Part shown: positions 11,699 to 22,460 of the stretch, piece by piece
Position numbering within the stretch: position 1 is the stretch's first letter
Layout of the letters: the number at the start of each line of letters is the position of its first letter
Source of the DNA: Carposina sasakii
Lineage: Eukaryota; Arthropoda; Insecta; Lepidoptera; Carposinidae
DNA length: 64,000 nt
NCBI GenBank assembly: GCA_014607495.2
Contig: CP053155.1
Span: 13,516,001 to 13,580,000, forward strand
Reading direction: 5' to 3'
Made by a program: the position numbers and the translations under genes
Notes under the pieces: generated by a model
What the model was told of the DNA's origin: nothing
Databases searched by the model: none
The model's input: the letters and a program-made list of their open reading frames with translations, nothing else

Positions 11699-11972
11699 AC
11701 TTCTATGCTGCTCTGGGAGTGAAAAAAAAAGTATAATACTACAGCCGCTTCTCTTCCCGGGTATACTGTACAAGTCAGTAGAGGGACAAGAGGGTCTTGG
11801 TGTTTTGTAGGCGATGGGCTGACCACCTGTCACTACTAACCGAACTTGTACATCTCCACTATACCCTCAAAATTTGGTCAGAAGTGGCACCACGTGGTTC
11901 TATCGGCCCTTGGTGCTGTGCCTACCCCGTAAGGGACAAAGGAGTGATTATATGTATGTATGTATGTATGTG
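11699..11972 (+). mobile_element. SINE-like repeat family C
   Basis: Starts CTTCTATGCTGCTCTGGGAG plus a poly-A run, continues with GGCGATGGGCTGACCACCTG and ends with CCCCGTAAGGGACAAAGG then GTGATTATATG(TATG)n. This matches a SINE type common across Lepidoptera. Other copies: 32601-32850, 34641-34911 (minus), 48412-48692. Confidence 0.75.
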
Positions 11973-11989
11973 TGAAAATTACATACAAA

Positions 11990-12195
11990 TACATAAACAC
12001 GACTGTGGTCCCGAAATGAGGTAACCAGAATTGCAGGATGGTAAACGAGATCCCGTAACCATGTTTACCATAGCGGGGACAGATTTAAATGACAAGTAAG
12101 TGACAATACGTTGCTAGCTCATCGCCTTAAAATGCTTGAGTTCCTAAATCTACTCTTACGACATGAAAAGAGATGTAGATGCAGCTGATGCCAAA
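11990..12195 (+). repeat. Family E dispersed repeat
   Basis: Copy with GGTCCCGAAATGAGGTAACC, a CAGAATTGCAGGATGG block and GATGTAGATGCAGCTGATG at the end, directly after a family C SINE. Confidence 0.6.
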
Positions 12196-12451
12196 ATTAC
12201 AACGCAATGATTTGAAAAAGTAACTATTTTTATTTCATGTCCACATCTAAACATTAAATCGAAAGCACTCAGCATGGGTACCCTCAAATCACTCGACCGA
12301 TGTAACTCGAACTCGAATAGATCTCGAAGCAATCATACGTGGAACTCGAACCCATTTACCTACAAGTGCTCGTGGCGCGAACCTGTCGACTCAGCCTCTC
12401 GAGCGCTGCCCGGACTTTCCCATGTATCTCTTTAATATTAGGGTGGATGTA

Positions 12452-12838
12452 TACAGGGTGATTTTTGGTCGTCAACGTTCCCGAAAACTACGGAATCTCC
12501 TCATCATCACGATCATGTTTCTCCATGTAAGATTACCTGGGAAGTGTCTGGTTCCCAAGATATAAGGGTCCAAAGTTAAGTAAATAGACTGCGTTTTTCT
12601 GCATGAATGCACATAGACGCGCGTAGCAAGATTTTTTCACGAGAAATAATTAATATCTGTCTATGATAAAACTAGTATTAACACTGGACACAATAAATTT
12701 CGCCTGATCAAGTAATTAATTATTGTTTTTCAAAAAATTTCCATTGTTTCCCAGCATTTTTTTGGCATAAACTTACTTTACTTGATGTGTAGAGTACGCA
12801 CCCTACGTTAAGGGTGGCAATGAAAAAACGCTCTGTAT
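12452..12838 (+). mobile_element. MITE family G
   Basis: Near full-length copy. TACAGGGTGATTTTTGGTCG at the left; the right end AAAAAACGCTCTGTA is slightly mutated. TA flanks. Confidence 0.75.
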
Positions 12839-13267
12839 AGTCCGGTCATTTTAGACATTTGAAATAACAAAAATACTTCTTTGTGTCATCTTACTCGTAT
12901 TAAGAAAATTGAGCCTATCCAAGCGATGCGACGCGTTCCTATTCCACCTCACTTTAAACTGTTTCTACTTGATATTCAGATTACAGATTTAAATATTAAT
13001 TTAATACTGTGTTAATTAGCTGGAAGCATACCTGGGAAGTGTCTGGTTTTCAAAATATTAGGGTCCAAAGTTAAGTAAATAGACTGGGTTTTTCTGCAAA
13101 AATGCACATAGACGCGCGTAGCGGGATTTTTTCACGAAAAATAATTAATATCGGTCTATAAAAAAAACTAACATAAACACTAGACACTATAAATTTCGCA
13201 CAATCAAGGAATTAAAAATTAAAAAAAAAGCGGGTGGGGCTGTGTCGGGGCACACGGCCGTTGGTTT

Positions 13268-14008
13268 TAACGTGAAACGTCTATGTTAGCGAATCGCTTT
13301 TAAAGTAAAAGATTGAAATGAAAACAAGATGGACGCTGTTTTAAGTATTTTAATAAAAAAAGAACAGGTACGTAATAGAAACATAAAATACATAGCAAAT
13401 GTTTATATATTTATTGTCACTTTCTGGTTATTTTAAATAGCAGCCGCCCACGACTTCGTCCGCGTGAGGGGGCGTTGTACCCGTGCGAAGCCGGGCAGGT
13501 TGTTGTATAGACTGTAGCCTTCCTTGGTAAATGGGCTATCTAACACTGAAAGAATTTTTCAAATCAGACCAGTAGTTCCTGAGATTAGCGCGTTCAAACA
13601 AACAAACAAACAAACTCTTCAGCTTTATAATATTAGTATAGATATAAATACTGTCCAAATTACACTTATTTTTGTATAAATCAATCGGTTCAAATAAACT
13701 TGACAAACACACGAAAGAATCACCACGCTATAAAGTCGGAGTCACGAGTTACACTGAATAGAAACAAGCGTGAGCGCCGGTTTCGCACAGTTATCGCAGT
13801 ATCCCTCCCCCGCCCCCCCGCTTGACCCCGACACGAACTCAATGTCATAACAGCGAGCTGACTATATAAGTGAAATATTTACACCACATTTTTGTTTCTA
13901 AGACCAATAGTTTTTTAATTATTAAGGTACGATGATATAGACCTTTTCGTTACGGTCCAGTTTTTAAACCTGGTACCCGTATGTGTCGGCGCGATTTTAA
14001 AGACGTTT
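13268..14008. mobile_element. Insert with ACGTGAAACGTCT inverted ends
   Basis: Left end TTAACGTGAAACGTCTATG and right end AAAGACGTTTCACGTC form a short inverted repeat. Inside are an unrelated Helitron/SINE-like tail (13440-13645) and a GC-rich patch (13765-13855). No transposase is visible, so it is non-autonomous or a relic. Confidence 0.45.
13440..13645 (-). repeat. Repeat ending GACGAAGTCGTGGGC (minus strand)
   Basis: On the minus strand it runs from TATAATATTAAAGCTGAAGAGT through repeated GTTTGTTT and CTCAGGAACTACTGGT to a GC-rich end, a very common lepidopteran non-autonomous repeat. The (CAAA)n stretch at 13596-13612 belongs to it. Confidence 0.5.
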
Positions 14009-14855
14009 CACGTCAAAAAAAAAAAATTCCCTGCATTTCTTTTGGCATAAACTTACTTTATTTGATGTATAGAGTACGGAGTAACTGATAAAATGGATAA
14101 AAGTTTAATTCCATTTTTACCATTGAATCTTCGTAGTCTACAAGTCCTATCCTCGCGACTGACAGTCTGTTTTAGGCCTATTTCCGTGAATTTTTAATAG
14201 TCTCTCGTATGTATCAATAGAAAAACAATACGTTTGATGGTTTCGCCGAGTGTGGGCACGCCTGCTCTTGTGGCAAATACTTCACATTTTGTCTATAAAG
14301 ATTTTGATATAAGTGTACCCAGTGTAATGGTAGGTAGGGCTCTATTTCGAAGTTAATCTTTGCTTAAGTTAGGGTGTGTCGTGTTTCGCCAACCTTCTCA
14401 GGATTATTTACCAAGAGTACCTAGTAACATTTTTCTTAAGACAAAACAAATTCTAAACTTTTACTTCCTAAATTACCTACACATTATTTTTTATGTTATC
14501 CTTGAATGTAAGTAGTTTCTTGAAATTAGTGTACCAATTACCATATTGTTCACATATTTAATAATTTTACCTAAGAGATCGACCGCTTCTTCCGGAACTC
14601 GAAACCAGGACCTTCAGCTCAGCAGGCCGGGTCACTGCATCACACCGCATCAAACAGCGATACAAATGGCGCTGCCACCTGCCGCATTGCTGCGCCGGCG
14701 CACACGGTGCTGCCACCCCGGGAGGCGACGTGTGAAGTATCGCGGGACCAGCCGCCATTATTTTACGGCTGGAGTACTAGGGTTGGCGGGATTTTATGAT
14801 TACAGATTTTTTAAACGTGTATCTGAATTTTATTTTAGCTGTTACTAATTACAAT

Positions 14856-15115
14856 CTTCTTCTTCTTCAGCCTATTGCAGTCCACTGCTGGACGTAAGCC
14901 TCCCCCAGAGCAGGCCACAAGGCTACTGCCACAGGGGAGTGTTGCCCATAGTCACCACGCTGGGCAGGCGGGTTGGTGACCGCAGTGTGATTTTCGGACT
15001 ATGTTGTCAGTACGGGAGGCGCTGATACCCACCTCCCGGAAACCCTTAATCGCCTCGTACGATACCCACTGGTAGGCCGGGGTGGTACAAACTCTACTCT
15101 GCCAGTACCACGCGC
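14856..15115 (-). mobile_element. SINE-B, full length with target duplication
   Basis: 260-bp copy on the minus strand, tail first (CTTCTTCTTCTTCAGCC). The perfect 12-bp direct repeat ACTAATTACAAT at 14844-14855 and 15116-15127 is a target-site duplication, evidence for retrotransposition. The 3' tail resembles the end of lepidopteran RTE LINEs, a likely source of the machinery. Confidence 0.85.
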
Positions 15116-15330
15116 ACTAATTACAATAGTCGAGTGATTTAGGCAGTAGTAGGTATATTAATCACACATCTACCTTAGTCAATGAAATAGCTAGTCTAAG
15201 GTATAAGTTACCCACCGCTTTTCGAGCATAAGTACAAAAAACTACCGGAAATAATAGCTTGCTAGTAAATACACCACTTTTATAGGCATTCGACATTACA
15301 ATATTTAGGAAAAGCTAATAGTAACTCGCC

Positions 15331-15594
15331 ATGGCCGCGTGGTGCCGGCAGAGTTAAGTTTGTACTACCCCTGCCTGCCCGTGGGTATCGTACGAGGCGA
15401 TTAAGGGTTTCCGGGAGGTGGGCAGCAGCGCCTCCCGTACTGACAACATAGTTCGAAAATCACACTGCGGTTACCAACCCGCCTGTCCAGCGTGGTGACT
15501 ATGGGCAAAACCCCCCTGTGGCAGTAGCCTTGTGGCGTGCTCTGGGGGAGGCCTACGTCCAGCAGTGGACTGCAATAGGCTGAAGAAAAAGAAG
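15331..15594 (+). mobile_element. SINE-B, full length with target duplication
   Basis: Opposite in orientation to the copy at 14856-15115 and only 215 bp away. The 14-bp direct repeats AATAGTAACTCGCC (15317-15330) and AATAGTAACTCACC (15595-15608) differ at one base. The body starts ATGGCCGCGTGGTGCCGG and ends TGCAATAGGCTGAAGAAAAA. Confidence 0.85.
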
Positions 15595-15608
15595 AATAGT
15601 AACTCACC

Positions 15609-16109
15609 TTAACTTTATTCCATAAAGAAAAGTTCAGTCAGAACATAAAATAGTATAAAACGTTGTGTTCTGGGTTTTCTCGAAGAAATCTTTTTAAGAT
15701 ATAAGCTCGCCTTTGTACATTCTCTGTGTAACTATGTGAAGTCACTATATTATCCAATGTTTGTGTGTACAACAAAGAATCATTCAAAAAAATTATCAAG
15801 AAAAATCATCGATATATCGACATTCGTCTGCACAACCCTATTCGATTCGCACAGGGTGTTCTACAAATGGGACACAGTTTCGATGTCGATGTCGGTGGTG
15901 TTCTGCGCTAATTCTGCAACCACTGGTGGACCACCTACCATTACTCACCACAATGGGGGGGTATTCTACCAATTAATTGTAAGTGGCTAGAAAAATAATC
16001 CTTGCAAAGTTACTCATTTATTTGATAATAGGACTTTAGTAATATTAACTACACAGTTTAGAACAAGGGATAATATGATAACCTAATTTACTTAAAGAAA
16101 AAAACCCGA
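15609..16109. other. Gene-free stretch
   Basis: Open frames of 70-84 codons here (15736-15990) have no recognisable motif and overlap one another in two frames. No support for a gene. Confidence 0.3.
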
Positions 16110-16114
16110 CGGCG
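16110..16114 (+). repeat. Left target-site duplication CGGCG
   Basis: Five bases immediately outside the left CACGGTG terminus; identical to 20250-20254. Confidence 0.85.
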
Positions 16115-16475
16115 CACGGTGGGCTGAAAAACGGCTTTCATAGACATAGGAATCAAAAGTGGCAAATACCGAATTTCTAATCGAATATCGCTTACGGCTA
16201 CTAGTTATTATCATATACGAGAGATCAAATGATACTCGCATCAATCTGCACAAAAACAAAGGACTTATAATTTTTTTACGAAAAATTTGTATGAAGCTAG
16301 AATAAAAATTTAATTATCTCTTAAACGGCAAGGAAAACCGTAATATCCTTACAGGTAGTGTTAGTACTAATTATTTATGATTTTTTGACGTACTACAAAT
16401 AACGGTTATCACTGCCGATTGGCTTTTTTAAAAAATCATCAAAATATTTTTATTTATTTTTACATATGAAACGGT
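16115..16475 (+). repeat. Left long terminal inverted repeat of Transib
   Basis: Starts CACGGTGGGCTGAAAAACGG. About 343 bp align closely with the inverse of the right arm; after a small indel the match resumes to ACATATGAAACGGT. A few substitutions and indels separate the arms. Confidence 0.85.
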
Positions 16476-16817
16476 CAAATCGACATGCTTTATTGTCTAA
16501 CTTAAGAAAATCGATATTATGAATGTGGTTAACTCAAATGATATGAATTTATAGGTATAAAACAAGAAAAATATACGAAAAATGCTGTAACCCTTATTTT
16601 GGCAAGTTGGTTACAAAAATGTTCTTAACAAATTATACAAAATATTGGCAGCAGCGACGTTTAAATTATAATTGAACCAAATAGTACAGTAATCTTACAT
16701 AATTAATAAAAAAAATTGAAAAATACCGAGAGTGATGAAAAGGCTTCGTATTTTTTTTTACTGGGTTAGAAAGAAAGAAAGAAAAGAAGTATATTTTTCT
16801 TATATTACGAATTTTCA

Positions 16818-19058
16818 TCATTCTCGTTGTCGGATTCCAATTCTGTAACAGTCAGAATCCAAGTTAGTTACATCTATGGAAAACTCTGGGAACTCACGGG
16901 TTTCCTGAAACTGGATTAAGTCGAGAGTTTCACCAAAAAAGCTTAGTTTTCTCTTACTATCTAGCTTAGGCCTTTGTGCACTTAATAAGGGATCAGAGGA
17001 AATGACAAGCATATTTAAAATATCTTGATTTGAATCTTGCCTGCTTCTTTTTCGCGAATGATTTTCCCGGAACCTCCTAAAATCTTTATTTCGCGACTCT
17101 GAGGCTTCTTCAGAGAGAGCCCCAATGGGCACAATGTCATTTTTCTCAATGATGTCAGCCCCGTGTATTAACAATTTAGTTTTGTACGGTTGCCGACATG
17201 TAGTACCAATCGTATAATTCTACGTACTTTTCTGCCGTTTTGCGGGAAAAATCTTTGAACTTGTTCACATCGATTTTCTCGCCAGATGTTATTGCTTGCA
17301 AAATCACAGCAAATCTTTTTATGAGCGTTCCTCATCCAACCCGGTAATAGCTGCAGTTGTATTTGGAAACTCGAAAAACTTTCGTGCGGTATTGCCATCA
17401 AAGAATTGGTGGTTCCCGAGCCCTGTTTTACTATATCAATCAACAGATTGAGCTCATCTTTACACCCGGCACCAAAAATTTGTCCTGAATGTGTTTTTTT
17501 CTTGCATCTGCAACATTTCTTTGTGCTCATTACTTCTCGCTGCCCACTGTTTGAAGTCAAGCCTGTACGCAATATGTAACAGACATTCCATGCAATTTAT
17601 ACGGGCTAGGTGTAAGGATGACAAACCAAATTCATATACGTCAGAACACACAGTCTTCGAAGTTACAACATCTAATCGGTTCATTTCTGTTGGTTTTGCT
17701 AAGCACAGGTAGCACGATGCGTTTGATCTGGCTTCAGAAAGGTACGTGCAGACTAAATTAGCGTCGATCGGAGATTGTCATCATTACAGATTGGTGACTC
17801 GGTGATGAGTCACCCTGTTATTATTACTGCTCTCTGTGGGGATAAGATCCTTAATTTCATCATCCATTTGTCTTTTGTGATCAATTACAACTGCTTCACT
17901 CTCTTTTACAAAAGTAAGGGCCACTGGACTGGACGACAATACAAAGCTGAGCATGGTTTTGGGTTCGTCCATAAAGTATTATCTCCATCTGTCAGTTTTA
18001 GTGGGACCAAAGAGGTCATAAAAATGCTGGAATCATCCTGCTCGCCCTCCATTTTCTGCTTGTACCGGCTTTGGTTGGAGGCACCATCAAATCCAGGGCA
18101 CTTGGATATCAGCTTTAGCTGCTTATTTTGCACATCGTCAGAAAGACTTTGAAGAATCCTCGTCACTGTGATGTCCAGTAAAGCTTGAAGTGTAATTCGA
18201 GCCGATGACTTATCCGTAACTGACACTGATTAATAATTCGGAGGGTAGCAACTAAGCTTTTAAAATAGTTTGTTGCACTTTGTAGGCGTAAGATGGATAA
18301 ACATATATCAGTTTTTAGTTTTCCACCTTCGCGAATGGCAGCCTCTCGCAATGTAATATATTTTTTTGCCACTTTGATAGTTTTAGTGAAAGAAGCAATC
18401 CAAGCGCTTTCTCTGCTGTAAAAACCACTTTTTTCACTGGTTTTTTAAGCGTCTCACTAATTGTAGCCGCTGCTTCAGGATTTTACCTCATCACGCTATA
18501 TTCGATCACTGAAGCGATATCTCCATGCCCTTCTTCTTTTAAACGTGCTGCAGCTGCATAGGTACAATTCACTACGGGAATCTTCGCTTGTATGGTCATC
18601 AGATCTTCTCTTTTTCTGTTTGTTTCCTAGATCTTCAAAGGGTTTTCGGGACCTTTTGTCATTGTCCCAACAGACGATGATGTTACTGCACTAACGGACG
18701 ATGACGTCGACGGTTCTTGAGAGATGGTGTGTATATCATCAATAGTTTCTCGATTAACCAAAGTTTGCACACAACTTGGCCAATCAAGTTTATTTGCTTG
18801 CAGCCAATTTCCGTACAGTCTTCTGAAATTATCAAGGAATCTGCTGGATTTCTGCCACCTCTGTAAAGCAGCTCGCGTAAACCTTCGACAAAATTCTTTA
18901 ACAGTTACTTGATCTTCGACAGAAAGGCAATCGCCTATGCGGGATACAAGTGCACCAAACAATACTTCATGATTAAATGAAGTAGTCTCACTTTTTAGAA
19001 GAACAAACAAGTCTAAATTGGTGATTAAACTTTCCATTAAAATTTGATTTAAAATCAC
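16818..19058 (-). pseudogene. Transib/RAG1-like transposase, frameshifted
   Basis: DDE transposase of the RAG1-core/Transib type. The N-terminal part reads openly from 19058 (or Met at 19037) to 18627 and has the FCRRF---LQRW---FL--YGNWL pattern of insect Transib-like proteins. CPGFDGASNQS at 18100-18068 holds the first catalytic Asp (18086-18088). Next come DSSIFMTSLVPL, GLSSLHLARINCMECLLHI (near 17627-17571), SGTTN with a following DGNTARKFFE in a shifted frame, and IGALSEEASESRNKDFRRFR (17124-17065), matching the RAG1 segment around E962; the Glu is at 17097-17099. At least five or six single-base frameshifts or stops break the frame, e.g. at 18627, near 18485, 17906, 17460 and 17168. Total span is about 745 codons, longer than the ~500 residues of well-studied Transibs. 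I could not place the second catalytic Asp. Confidence 0.85.
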
Positions 19059-19481
19059 AGAGCAAATATTATTTAGTGTTAACAGTTACACGGATGTGAA
19101 CAATTTAAATTAACGTAAGCAAAAGTTGTAGTCCTTTTATAGCAAAAAATCGATAATTAGTTAACTACCCCCATTAGACTTTTCATTGTGAAGAAGTACT
19201 AAAGAAAACTTATAGTCGACAATATAACACATTAGCACAACTAATTACCACATTAGCTAATCAGAAAAAAGTGATGCAGTCCAAAGATTGCATTGTTGCG
19301 CGATATTGCTAATTATTTAATCACCTATTTAGTCTCTTCAGAAGCCTAAATTATTAGAATTACTTAATCACTTACCTAGTTACAATGAAACTAGCGAACA
19401 ATTACTTAGTGACAATTCTTTATGGTATTTTTAATGTATCTAAAATTGAAAACTTATTTTGGTTGATCAATATCCCACTGA

Positions 19482-19740
19482 GGCCGTGTGGTGTCCGGCA
19501 GAATAGAATAGCACCAACCCTCCATACACAGGGGCGTAAAAGGCGACTAATACGCTTGTATTAGTCGCCGTTTAGCCTGAGCCTCAATAGACCAGAAAAT
19601 GGGCAGCAGCATTTTCATTATACTATGGGGGTCTTTTACATCGATCTCCAACCTGCCTGCCAAGCGTGGAGATTATGGCAACATTCTCCCACGGGAGAGG
19701 CTCAGGTCCAGCAGTGGACTGTTATGGGCTGATGATGATG
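19482..19740 (+). mobile_element. SINE-B nested in Transib
   Basis: Diverged SINE-B copy (AGGCCGTGTGGTGTCCGGCA to GTTATGGGCTGATGATGATG). The perfect 13-bp repeat AATATCCCACTGA at 19469-19481 and 19741-19753 is its target duplication, so it inserted after the Transib was in place. Confidence 0.88.
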
Positions 19741-19882
19741 AATATCCCACTGAAAATAGATGTCTAAGTGCGGAAGTACAATAAACTTTTGCCTACCCTT
19801 TTGGAAGTAGACAGGGGATGCTAATTTACATATATTTTGCGTTGTTAAAATTCTGTGTTTCTCAACTTAAACACGAAAAGGA

Positions 19883-20249
19883 ACCGTTTCGTATGTAAAA
19901 CTCGAGCTTAAATAAAAATATTTTGATGATTTTTAAAGGGCAAAAAATCGGCAGTGATAACCGTTATTTGTAGTACGTCAAAAAATCATAAATAATTAGT
20001 ACTAAAACTACCTGTAAGGTATAATATTACGGTCAGATTTCCTTGCCGTTTAAGAGATAATTAAATTTTTATTCTAGCTTCATACAAATTTTTCGTAAAA
20101 AAATTATAAGTCCTTTGTTTTTGTGCAGATTGATGCGAGTATCATTTGAGTATATGATAATAACTAGTAGAAGCGATATTCGATTAGAAATTCGGTATTT
20201 GCCACTTTTGATTCCTATGTCTATGAAAGCCGTTTTTCAGCCCACCGTG
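19883..20249 (-). repeat. Right long terminal inverted repeat of Transib
   Basis: Inverse of the left arm, ending CCGTTTTTCAGCCCACCGTG. Contains the shared AACGGTTATCACTGCCGAT and AAACGGCAAGGAAA blocks in reverse complement. Confidence 0.85.
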
Positions 20250-20254
20250 CGGCG
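20250..20254 (+). repeat. Right target-site duplication CGGCG
   Basis: Five bases immediately outside the right terminus. The target lies in a short CGG-rich tract (20250-20264). Confidence 0.85.
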
Positions 20255-20269
20255 CGGCGGCGGCGTAAA

Positions 20270-20575
20270 AATTTTACCCAGTGTCACTCTCACGACTTAC
20301 GGCCAATTTCAATACGAGAGATCAAATATAATCTCGGATTTATTTATTCCTAATTTGAAATTTTGTATGAAAACAATTGAACATTAAATCTGAGATATGC
20401 AAAAAATCTCTCAAGATCAGTTATAGAAATTGGCTGTTAAACGAATCTAATGATACACATCAAGTTCAAATGCGACATGCAGTTTATTCTCTATAGCGTG
20501 CCAAAGAAATATACCTACATACATATATACGAAAAACGTAACCCTTCTTTTGGCACAGTTGGTTAACAATGTAAC
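20270..20575 (+). repeat. Family Q repeat interrupted by a MITE
   Basis: CCCAGTGTCACTCTCACGAC and later ATCAAGTTCAAATGCGACATG, TAGCGTGCCAAAGA and CCCTTCTTTTGGCACAGTTG match a repeat also at 34940-35100. The palindromic family O MITE (20302-20434) splits it. Confidence 0.55.
20302..20434. mobile_element. Palindromic MITE family O
   Basis: Ends CCAATTTCAATACGAGAGAT and the inverse form TATAGAAATTGGC. Internal AATTGAACATTAAATCTGAG recurs at 33456-33583 and 59387-59510. Confidence 0.6.
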
Positions 20576-20680
20576 AAATTATATATACTGGCAGCAGCGA
20601 CGTTTGCAAAGTTATCACATTTTCACCTAGACTTCATAACCATTAATAGACCACCGAAGGCGCGAACAGGAAGGCTTGTA

Positions 20681-21071
20681 TACTGGGTGTAAAAAGACTT
20701 TGTTCTTTTAATACCTCGTATTCTTTGTAACATCACGATAATTTTTTTCTATGGAAACACCCCTGGGAAACCACGGGTTTCCAAGATATTGAGGTCCAAA
20801 GTTACATGAATATCAGCATTTTTTTTTAATAAAAAACAATTTTTAATAAGAAACAGTTAACAAACATTTATTTTAAAGACACCATTATTAATATTTAAAA
20901 ATGTTAGTTTTGTAGGTACATTTGTCAATCGAATACATTGCTTGCAATAAAAAGAGTTTTTTTTCAAAAAAAATTTTTTCGTTTCCCAGGGCTGGTTCCA
21001 TGGAAAAAAATTATCGTTACATTACAAAGAATACGAGGTACTAAAATAACAACGTTGTCTTTTTACACCCG
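20681..21071 (+). mobile_element. MITE family F
   Basis: TACTGGGTGTAAAAAGACTT at the left and AACGTTGTCTTTTTACACCC at the right form the inverted ends. Shares GGGTTTCCAAGATATTGAGG with copies at 22984-23555 and 24645-25002. Interrupts the second Transib relic. Confidence 0.75.
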
Positions 21072-22244
21072 GCACCAAAAAGTCTAATGGTGCATCGAAA
21101 CAGTTAGTATGACATTAGAACTCTATGACATCTTATTCCTCTATGGCTAGGTTAAATAAGTTTGTTAACTAAGCTTATCAATTCACACATAAGGTAATCT
21201 AGATGAGGCTCTGCTAAGAGGGCAACGTGGGGATCAGGGCGAGCGTCTGTATTTACGACTAGACGACATCGGACGAAACAGCATCGTAAATCTAATGGCG
21301 ATGCGATTCGGAGAGTAAATATCTTGCAGATTGGTGACTCGGTGATGATGTCACTTATCTACCTACTGTGATCTGTGTAGAGGACGAAAGATCTGTCTGT
21401 ACTGCTTTGGTGGGTAAGTTAGGGCCACTTGACTTGAGACTCTAATGAGACTGATCCCTCTTGTTGGATATTAAAACTAATGACATGCCTTATTTACCGC
21501 CACTTAACCAGGGCCCAGCTTTAACTCTTTGTTTTAGGAAAGCTTTCTTCAAGTAGCATGAATTTACGAATACTTATCGCGAATGGTATCTATTGATAAT
21601 TTATAGCTAATCTGGCTTTTAAAATATTTGTTCTAGGCGATAAGAATATACATAAATGAAAGTTTTTAAGTTTTCCCCTTGTGTGTGGACTAAATATTTT
21701 TTCATATTTTAATTTTATCAAAACACAATCGCAACTAATACAGCTATTATTAAATGCGTAAGTAAGTTTGCTTGTTTGCTACCTCTTCACGCTATATTTT
21801 ACTCAACCAATCTTCTTGTTTGCATACATATAGGTATAGGTACATAGTTGGGACTACGGAGAAGTCAACAGCATTGTATAATTCAGACTTTTATACTTAT
21901 TTCTTTTGTAGGTATGTAGAACCATAAACCTAGAGAGTGTCCAGTCTGTGCCTCGCATAATCTCTGCATCTAACACAACAGTTCTAATCAAGTTTATTGT
22001 GGGTGACATCACGGCTTAGCAATAAAGTGTATTAATTCAATTTACGTGTCATCTTCCAATGCGATGTTTTTCATTACGATTGTATAGAGTACCACTACTG
22101 TTGATTCTCCATTAAAATGTTATATGCAAAGTTATTTATGAGTTTACCTTCAATAATATTATACGTAATGCGATGTAGTTTTAATCTAAAGATTATCCCA
22201 CACTAACGTTTTTATTGTGAAGACTGAAAAGAAATATAGCGGTG

Positions 22245-22460
22245 TATTCCCGAAATAGGGTAGCCAGAAGTGCAGGGTTATAAAAGAGATCTTACAGCCA
22301 CGTTCAGCATAGCGAGGACAGATGTATTAGTGACAAGTGCTAGCTTATTTCCTGAGAGAGTGCCTGAGTTCGAGAGTCGACTCTTTACGACATGCACGGA
22401 AGGAGATGATGTAGGTATTCTAGTCGTTTCTAGTGATGCCCGACATCAGCACATGATTGG
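22245..22460 (+). repeat. Family E dispersed repeat
   Basis: CCCGAAATAGGGTAGCCAGA at its 5' side and CGACTCTTTACGACATGCAC near the 3' side. Lies within the decayed Transib copy. Confidence 0.65.

Larger units (their letters stand above)
13021..14080 (+). mobile_element. MITE family G copy, 5' truncated and split
   Basis: 13021-13230 matches the family from CATACCTGGGAAGTGTCTGG to its internal poly-A run. The match resumes at about 14020 with TTTCTTTTGGCATAAACTTA. The 0.8 kb between is a foreign insert (13268-14008 or slightly more). Confidence 0.65.
16115..20249 (-). mobile_element. Transib-superfamily (RAG1-like) DNA transposon, structurally complete
   Basis: 4135-bp element whose transposase is on the minus strand. 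Both ends carry the Transib/RSS-type heptamer CACGGTG followed by GGCTGAAAAACGGC. It is flanked by the 5-bp direct repeat CGGCG, which fits the GC-rich CGNCG target known for Transib. Arms of about 360 bp (16115-16475 and 19883-20249) are inverted copies. Between them is a decayed transposase (16818-19058). A SINE (19482-19740) is nested between transposase start and right arm. Superfamily assignment rests on three independent signs: termini, target duplication and protein motifs. It cannot move on its own because the transposase is frameshifted, but the ends look intact and might still be mobilised in trans. Confidence 0.9.

Noticed and set aside
14546..14848. 100-codon frame with arginine-rich part
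   Set aside because: SSGTRNQDLQLSRPGHC-type sequence is characteristic of translated tRNA-derived SINE heads, and a second overlapping frame is open on the other strand. No gene evidence.
15736..15990. Two overlapping frames of 84 and 71 codons
   Set aside because: No start context, no known motif and no splice-compatible continuation; frames overlap in different registers.
17460..17712. Plus-strand frames inside the Transib
   Set aside because: They are antisense shadows of the minus-strand transposase, which carries the recognisable motifs.
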